Source of the DNA: Actinomycetota bacterium
GTDB taxonomy: Bacteria > Actinomycetota > Actinomycetes > Nanopelagicales > Nanopelagicaceae
Direction: 5' to 3'
DNA: 29,769 nucleotides
NCBI GenBank assembly: GCA_009699765.1
Contig: WLNN01000001.1
Span: 1 to 29,769 of the forward strand
The notes beneath the pieces were generated by a model. It saw nothing but the letters and a program-made list of their open reading frames with translations, was not told where the DNA came from and did not search any database. Positions 25,266-29,769 of this stretch are shown one piece after another; positions within the stretch are counted from its first letter, which is position 1; each line of letters starts with the position of its first letter. The position numbers were made by a program, and so were the translations under genes.

Positions 25266-25903
25266 TACACGACTCCGTAGAGACGATCTCCGGCATCGCC
25301 AAGTCCAGGAACAATATAGCCGCGCTCATTTAGTTTCTCATCGAGCGAACCGGTTACCAATGTGATTGGGACTCCTGAATCCTTAAAAGCATCTTCTACA
25401 AGTTTGATTCCCTCAGGCGCTGCCAAGAGACAGATTGCAGTGATCTCAGTTGCTCCACGTTCGATCAAGTAATTGAAGGCAGCGATTAGTGTTCCACCGG
25501 TTGCCAGCATCGGATCTAAAACAAAACATTGGCGACCTGAAAGATCTTCGGGAAGACGATTTGCGTAGGTGCTCGCCTTAAGAGTTTTTTCATCGCGGAC
25601 CATACCGAGAAAACCAACCTGGGCGGTAGGAAGTAATTTAGTCATTCCTTCGAGCATTCCAAGTCCTGCACGCAGAATCGGAACAACAACTGGACGAGGT
25701 TCTGCCATCTTAAGACCAGTGGTTTCAGTTACAGGTGTCTTTATCTTTACAGTTGTTGTCTTTACATCGCGAGTTGCTTCGTAAGCAAGAAGTGTGACGA
25801 GTTCTTCAACAAGTCGGCGGAAAGTCGGTGAATCTGTTCTTTCGTCGCGGAGAACAGATAACTTGTGCGAGATAAGTGGGTGATTGGCGACATGTACTTT
25901 CAT
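25265..25903 (-). CDS. upp: Uracil phosphoribosyltransferase
   Basis: This 212-residue enzyme salvages uracil with PRPP to UMP. Motifs are [15 protein letters not shown] (about 73-87), the PRPP loop [11 protein letters not shown] (128-138) and the uracil-binding C-terminus [12 protein letters not shown]. The length is standard. It is first in an operon with the malic enzyme and dedA. TAAGGT ends 7 nt before the ATG on this strand, a possible leaderless promoter lying face to face with that of tadA. Confidence 0.97.
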   Translation of the reverse strand: MKVHVANHPLISHKLSVLRDERTDSPTFRRLVEELVTLLAYEATRDVKTTTVKIKTPVTETTGLKMAEPRPVVVPILRAGLGMLEGMTKLLPTAQVGFLGMVRDEKTLKASTYANRLPEDLSGRQCFVLDPMLATGGTLIAAFNYLIERGATEITAICLLAAPEGIKLVEDAFKDSGVPITLVTGSLDEKLNERGYIVPGLGDAGDRLYGVV

Positions 25904-25932
25904 GGCTCCAACCTTACCGATAAAGTCGCGCT
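25904..25932. promoter_or_regulatory. Face-to-face promoters of upp and tadA
   Basis: Twenty-nine base pairs separate the upp and tadA ATGs. The minus-strand TAAGGT (+ coordinates 25911-25916) lies 7 nt before upp. The plus-strand TAAAGT (25921-25926) lies 6 nt before tadA. Only 4 bp separate the two -10 boxes, so the two polymerases could not bind together. Neither gene has a Shine-Dalgarno sequence, which fits leaderless mRNAs. Confidence 0.65.
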
Positions 25933-26382
25933 ATGCAGAATAACGAGGAGCTCATGCGCCTAGCCTTAGATGTGGCTCACACCGCAACTAAGTCGGGGGA
26001 TGTGCCCGTTGGTGCCATCGTCATAAATCGCGACGGGGTTGTTATCGGAACTGGCTTCAATGAGCGCGAGGCAAATAACGATCCCACTGCACATGCCGAG
26101 ATAGTTGCAATAAGAAATGCTGCTGCACGTCTACAAAAATCTAGACTTGATGACTGCACATTAATTGTCACTCTTGAGCCATGCGCAATGTGTGCCGGTG
26201 CGATTGCTCAATCAAGAATTTCAAAAGTTATTTTTGGCGCTTGGGATGAAAAAGCCGGTGCGGTCGGTTCGGTTTGGGATGTCCTGCGCGATCCACGTTC
26301 AATATTTAAAGTTGAAGTTATCTCAGGTGTGCTTGAAAAAGAGTGCGCAGAACTATTGACTGATTTCTTTAAAGATAAGTAA
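25933..26382 (+). CDS. tadA: tRNA-specific adenosine deaminase
   Basis: This 149-residue zinc deaminase makes inosine at position 34 of tRNA-Arg(ACG). Zinc ligands and the catalytic glutamate are H54 and E56 (PTAHAEIVAIR) and C84 and C87 (LEPCAMCAGAI). The bacterial TadA fold and length fit, rather than cytosine or guanine deaminase. Its presumed substrate tRNA is at 26-98. The gene lies divergent to upp, and its stop abuts the permease stop on the other strand with no gap. Confidence 0.95.
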   Translation: MQNNEELMRLALDVAHTATKSGDVPVGAIVINRDGVVIGTGFNEREANNDPTAHAEIVAIRNAAARLQKSRLDDCTLIVTLEPCAMCAGAIAQSRISKVIFGAWDEKAGAVGSVWDVLRDPRSIFKVEVISGVLEKECAELLTDFFKDK

Positions 26383-28719
26383 TTAATCAACCAATAATTC
26401 GTACGACGGATTAAGAATCACAAAGGTACCTTCTTCTTCACCGACCATACCTTCAGCGCGAATTGCCATTCCGACTTCAAGTCCTGCAATTTCACGGCGA
26501 CCCAAGAAGTTCAGAGTTACTCCACCGGATTCATCCCACACCTCAACTTGAAGAGTTGGGGCGCTTCCACGTGGAGCAGTTGAAAGTGAAGTGACTCGAC
26601 CCTGTACATGGGCTCTTTTACGCCATTCGATATTGCCTATTGGAGTGATGTTCTCTGCATAGTGGCTAATTGGTGCAACCGGAAGGTCGCTACGTGGCGC
26701 AACCGGCGCTGTTGTTTGCTTCGAAATAATTGGAGCCACAGGTGCGATTAAATCTACTGACTTGTCGCCCACAATCTTGCTGAGATCGAAAGGAATAATC
26801 GTCGCAACAACTCGCTTGAGCTGAGAGATTGGCGCTGCAATTTCTTCCGCTGTTTGATCATGAAGTAAGCGGCCGAGAAAACGTGAATATGAGCGGCGCG
26901 GAAGCAAGAGCGTTAGCTCTACATCAGGCTTCTCAGTCTTGCGAATAGCGTAATCAACTACTGAATTAGCGATACGTCGATCTGGGCAGTCAATGAGTTC
27001 TAGCGGGATGTCCTCTAGCGCCTCTGATTCAGCCCATGCATTTTGAATATCTTCAGCATGGCGATCATCGATTACAAAGTGGACTGCCTTGATTTTGTGA
27101 GGCTTAAGGCTACGTGCATAACGCACAGCGCCGACTGTCGCAAGATCAACGTTATCAACCAAAATTGTTACATTGTGACGGGCGATTGTTGTAGCTCTTT
27201 CTTGCTCATCTTTTACTTTGAGCGCTTCTTGTTCGCGAACATACTGACGTCGGAAGCGAAGGAAAGTAACAACCAAAATTGGTGCAGTAACTAAGACAAG
27301 CCAAGCACCCTCGGTAAATTTCACAACAGAGAAAATGATGACGATAAGAAGAGAGATTGATCCCGCAAGTGAATTAATAACAACTTTGATCTTCCAGCCT
27401 TTGGGATGAGTTCGCATTGAGTGCTTCGCCATTCCAAAGCCAGCCAAAGTAAAGCCAGTGAAAACTCCGAGCGCATAAAAAGCAACTAGGTGTTCAACAG
27501 ATCCGGCAGTGATAAATACTAAGAAGAGACCGCCACCTGAGAGCAAAAGAATTCCATTTGAGAAAGCAAGGCGGTGGCCGCGCTTTGTAAGCTGACGTGG
27601 AAGATATCCGTCGTTTGCAACGAAGTTACAGAGCAGCGGGAAAGCGCTATATGTGGTGTTAGCGCCAGCAAAGAGAATAAGCATGGTTGCGAGCTGGACC
27701 AAAATAAACATTACTGTTCCAAAAGTACCGTCACCCACCGCTGCTCTTGCTACTTGAGAGATAACAGTTGGAGCACCAGACTCGTATGGAACGGCATGAA
27801 TGTGGCTAGAGAACCAAGAAACACCCAATACGAGTGTTGCAAGCAGAGTACTCATTACAACCAAAGTGCGCTTCGCATTTACGTGCTCTGGGGTTTTAAA
27901 TAGCGCAACGCCATCTGAAATTGCTTCGAGACCGGTAAGTGAAGAACCACCGTTTGCAAATGCACGGAGCAAGATAAAAATTGAAGCCGCACTCAGCAAT
28001 CCTTGCGCTTGGCCAATTTCAACAGCGCCAGGAGCGTATGGATCAAGCATTGGAAGTGTGCCGTTAATTAAGCGCCAAGTTCCCATCACGAAGACGATAA
28101 ACATTGTTCCAACGAAGAAATATGTTGGCATTGCAAAAGCTTTACCAGCTTCTTTAACTCCACGAAGGTTGCCGTAGGTAAGAATGACAATGACTGCGAC
28201 AATCATGTGCATCTTCCATTGTGCAACTTCAGGGAAGGTAGAAATAATTGCAGCAACACCAGCAGCGGATTGAATTGCAACCGTTACCAGGTAATCAAGC
28301 ATTAGAGCTACCGCAGCTACTTGCGCAGTAACGGGACCAAAATTATCTCGTGCGACGATGTAGGCGCCACCGGTCTTGGTATAGACATCAATAACATTTC
28401 GGTAAGAGAGAGTAATGAGAATAAGAATTCCAATGACAATCGCTGTCATCGGCATGATGATTCCAAATGCTGCTAAACCAAAAGCAGGCAAAAGCGCAAT
28501 CAAAATCTGTTCTGAACCGTAAGCAGATGATGAAATGCAGTCAGAGGAGAGAATTCCAAGGGCGTAGCGCTTGCTCAAACGCTGGTGTCCCAGAGAGTGG
28601 CGGTTATGTGGCGCACCCAAGAGGCGACGCTTAATCTTGTAGCGAAACGGATCCTTCAGGTGTGCGTGTTCTTGGAGAGCAACCGGTGCCGGTGCGCCAT
28701 CTGTCCACGACTTCGCCAC
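26383..28719 (-). CDS. APC-superfamily permease (KimA/Rv2690c-like) fused to a C-terminal OB-fold domain
   Basis: This 778-residue fusion starts at GTG with a strong AAGGAGA ribosome-binding site (+ 28726-28732). Residues about 50-500 form a 12-span APC transporter; LSSDCISSSAYGSEQILIAL (about 57-76) is the unwound first helix typical of KimA-like K+/amino-acid permeases. Residues about 505-645 resemble a universal-stress-protein-like cytoplasmic domain (ILVDNVD...ILLPRRSYSRFLGRLLHDQ). A Pro/Ala linker with repeated APVAP (about 650-695) leads to an OB-fold domain (about 696-778) with VQGRV, VEVWDESGGVTLNFLGRR and FVILNPSYEL. In Mycobacterium, from memory, the OB protein (Rv2694c) and permease (Rv2690c) are separate genes of one locus. 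The transported ion or amino acid is not known. Confidence 0.87.
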   Translation of the reverse strand: MAKSWTDGAPAPVALQEHAHLKDPFRYKIKRRLLGAPHNRHSLGHQRLSKRYALGILSSDCISSSAYGSEQILIALLPAFGLAAFGIIMPMTAIVIGILILITLSYRNVIDVYTKTGGAYIVARDNFGPVTAQVAAVALMLDYLVTVAIQSAAGVAAIISTFPEVAQWKMHMIVAVIVILTYGNLRGVKEAGKAFAMPTYFFVGTMFIVFVMGTWRLINGTLPMLDPYAPGAVEIGQAQGLLSAASIFILLRAFANGGSSLTGLEAISDGVALFKTPEHVNAKRTLVVMSTLLATLVLGVSWFSSHIHAVPYESGAPTVISQVARAAVGDGTFGTVMFILVQLATMLILFAGANTTYSAFPLLCNFVANDGYLPRQLTKRGHRLAFSNGILLLSGGGLFLVFITAGSVEHLVAFYALGVFTGFTLAGFGMAKHSMRTHPKGWKIKVVINSLAGSISLLIVIIFSVVKFTEGAWLVLVTAPILVVTFLRFRRQYVREQEALKVKDEQERATTIARHNVTILVDNVDLATVGAVRYARSLKPHKIKAVHFVIDDRHAEDIQNAWAESEALEDIPLELIDCPDRRIANSVVDYAIRKTEKPDVELTLLLPRRSYSRFLGRLLHDQTAEEIAAPISQLKRVVATIIPFDLSKIVGDKSVDLIAPVAPIISKQTTAPVAPRSDLPVAPISHYAENITPIGNIEWRKRAHVQGRVTSLSTAPRGSAPTLQVEVWDESGGVTLNFLGRREIAGLEVGMAIRAEGMVGEEEGTFVILNPSYELLVD
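26386..26634 (-). other. OB-fold domain at the C-terminus of the permease
   Basis: The last 83 codons encode a compact beta-barrel-like sequence whose pattern (VxGxVxSL ... LQVEVWDESGGVTLNFLGRREIAGLEVG ... GTFVILNPSYEL) follows small OB-fold nucleic-acid-binding-type proteins found as separate genes in actinobacterial Trk/permease loci. It is joined through an uninterrupted reading frame and a Pro/Ala-rich linker (26635-26772), so it is not produced by a frameshift near the join. Confidence 0.75.
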
Positions 28720-28783
28720 AACGTTCTCCTTCTTAAGTGATACCTCGGTACCGATTTATTGCACTATTTAGTAGGCTCATCTT
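28720..28783. promoter_or_regulatory. Divergent promoter region, permease / aldehyde dehydrogenase
   Basis: The 64-bp gap contrasts two modes of translation start. On the plus side TAGGCT (28772-28777) lies exactly 6 nt before the ATG, without a Shine-Dalgarno sequence, as in a leaderless transcript. On the minus side the permease GTG has a full AAGGAGA about 6 nt upstream, so its mRNA must have a leader. No other element is seen. Confidence 0.55.
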
Positions 28784-29769
28784 ATGCGCACTCAGTTATA
28801 TATCGATGGTCAATGGGTAGATGGAAGCGGCAAATCAGCCATTATCGACCCAAGCGATGGCTCAGTTATAGCCGAAGTTGCCACCTCGAGCGATGAGCAG
28901 AACCTGGCAGCACTTGCCGCCGCCGATGCAGCATCAGCTAGTTGGGCCAAGGTTGCACCCCGCGTAAAAGGTGAAATTTTGCGTAAAGCTTTTGAGATCA
29001 TGATTGCCGAAGCAGATCAATTGGCAGAACTGATTTCGCGGGAAAACGGTAAGGCACTTCCAGATGCAAAGGGCGAAGTTCTCTACGCCGCAGAATTCTT
29101 CCGTTGGTTTTCAGAAGAAGCTGTCCGAACATCAGGTGATTTCCGAATGGCACCATCTGGCGATAAGCGAATATTGGTAACACACCAACCTATTGGTGTC
29201 TCACTTCTTATCACTCCGTGGAATTTTCCAGCGGGAATGGCAACTCGAAAGATTGGTCCAGCAATTGCAGCTGGATGCACAATGATTTTAAAGCCAGCAG
29301 GGGAGACGCCACTTACTGCGCTCGCCATTGCAGATATTTTAGAACGCGCTGGACTTCCCAAGGGAGTCCTTAATGTAATTCTTCCTGCACAAAGTGGACC
29401 CGCAATTTCAAAATTACTTCATGATCCACGCGTTAAGAATCTTTCATTTACCGGATCTACATTTGTCGGAAAGATTTTACTTCGCGAGGCTGCAGATCAA
29501 GTTATTCGTTGTTCAATGGAACTCGGTGGCAATGCACCTTTCGTTGTGTTAGATGATGCAAATATTGAAGAAGCAATAAAAGGTTTAATGCTCGCAAAGA
29601 TGCGCAATGGTGGAGCTGCATGTACTGCTGCAAACCGTATCTACGTCGCACGTTCTGTTGGAGATAAGTTCATTGCAGAATTTACAAAGGCGATGTCAGC
29701 GATGAAGATGGGCGTTGGCCGTGAAGCTGGAATCACACTCGGTGCAAGTGTCTCTGTAAAAGAGCGCAA
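28784..29769 (+). CDS. gabD: Aldehyde dehydrogenase, succinate-semialdehyde dehydrogenase-like (3' end outside window)
   Basis: An open frame of 328 codons runs off the window end, so about two thirds of a ~460-490-residue enzyme is present. It begins MRTQLYIDGQWVDG and shows aldehyde dehydrogenase motifs in order: LITPWNFPAGM (Rossmann entry), TMILKPAGETPL, LSFTGSTFVGK (NAD(P) glycine loop), MELGGNAPFVVLDDA with the general-base glutamate, and MRNGGAACTAANRIYV with the nucleophilic cysteine. The RNxGxxCxxANR pattern favours succinate-semialdehyde dehydrogenase (GabD) over other subfamilies. It would oxidise the semialdehyde to succinate using NAD(P)+. It is divergent to the permease. Confidence 0.88.
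   Translation, partial: MRTQLYIDGQWVDGSGKSAIIDPSDGSVIAEVATSSDEQNLAALAAADAASASWAKVAPRVKGEILRKAFEIMIAEADQLAELISRENGKALPDAKGEVLYAAEFFRWFSEEAVRTSGDFRMAPSGDKRILVTHQPIGVSLLITPWNFPAGMATRKIGPAIAAGCTMILKPAGETPLTALAIADILERAGLPKGVLNVILPAQSGPAISKLLHDPRVKNLSFTGSTFVGKILLREAADQVIRCSMELGGNAPFVVLDDANIEEAIKGLMLAKMRNGGAACTAANRIYVARSVGDKFIAEFTKAMSAMKMGVGREAGITLGASVSVKER

Overview
The window reads as a compact, gene-dense chromosome segment from a streamlined actinobacterium. The family mix supports this: a SigE-like ECF sigma factor, a KimA/Rv2690c-type permease carrying an actinobacterial OB-fold domain, an ACT-malic enzyme and an AG-rich Shine-Dalgarno pattern. Moderate GC, almost no intergenic DNA and shared stop codons suggest a freshwater acI / Nanopelagicales (Ca. 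Planktophila-like) lineage. That placement is inference from gene content and compactness, not a phylogeny. There is no IS element, prophage, CRISPR array or rRNA.

Layout. 26-146: tRNA-Arg(ACG) with its own intrinsic terminator. 178-768 (-): a DUF4328-like membrane protein. 1049-10824 (+): an L-arabinose locus. It begins with two unexplained small genes (a membrane protein and an SRPBCC-like protein), then a LacI-type regulator, araB and araD, the sugar-binding protein chvE, transporter genes mmsA and mmsB, and araA. A perfect 12-bp palindrome lies before chvE, a related imperfect one before the first small gene, and an 18-bp-stem hairpin separates chvE from mmsA. 11005-14841 (+): an ECF sigma factor, a coupled single-span membrane protein (probable anti-sigma) and an 857-residue secreted protein with a degenerate metallopeptidase-like region, a cadherin-like repeat and a Pro-Thr-Ser stalk. 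14838-16244 (-): a class III aminotransferase. 16441-18494 (+): a GT-B glycosyltransferase and a nitroreductase. 18491-20556 (-): tryptophan 2,3-dioxygenase and kynureninase. 20581-23326 (+): a Uup-like ABC-F ATPase and a double DUF606/YdcZ transporter. 23274-25903 (-): upp, an ACT-malic enzyme and a DedA protein. 25933-26382 (+): tadA. 26383-28719 (-): an APC permease fused to an OB-fold domain. 28784 to the end (+): a truncated succinate-semialdehyde dehydrogenase-like gene.

How the parts work together. The arabinose block holds uptake (ChvE-MmsA-MmsB), isomerisation (AraA), phosphorylation (AraB) and epimerisation (AraD) to D-xylulose 5-phosphate, plus a local repressor. KynA and KynU would take tryptophan towards anthranilate, but the formamidase between them is not here. 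TadA would modify A34 of exactly the kind of tRNA-Arg(ACG) found at the window start.

The most notable features are organisational. Half of the transcription-unit heads show TAnnnT 6-8 nt before the start codon, as in leaderless transcription. Two divergent gene pairs (kynU/ABC-F and upp/tadA) have 24 and 29 bp between start codons, with touching or overlapping -10 boxes. All four convergent junctions overlap or abut, two of them sharing a TTAA stop. The best candidates for new biology are the permease-OB fusion, the sigma/anti-sigma/secreted-protein module and the face-to-face leaderless promoters.
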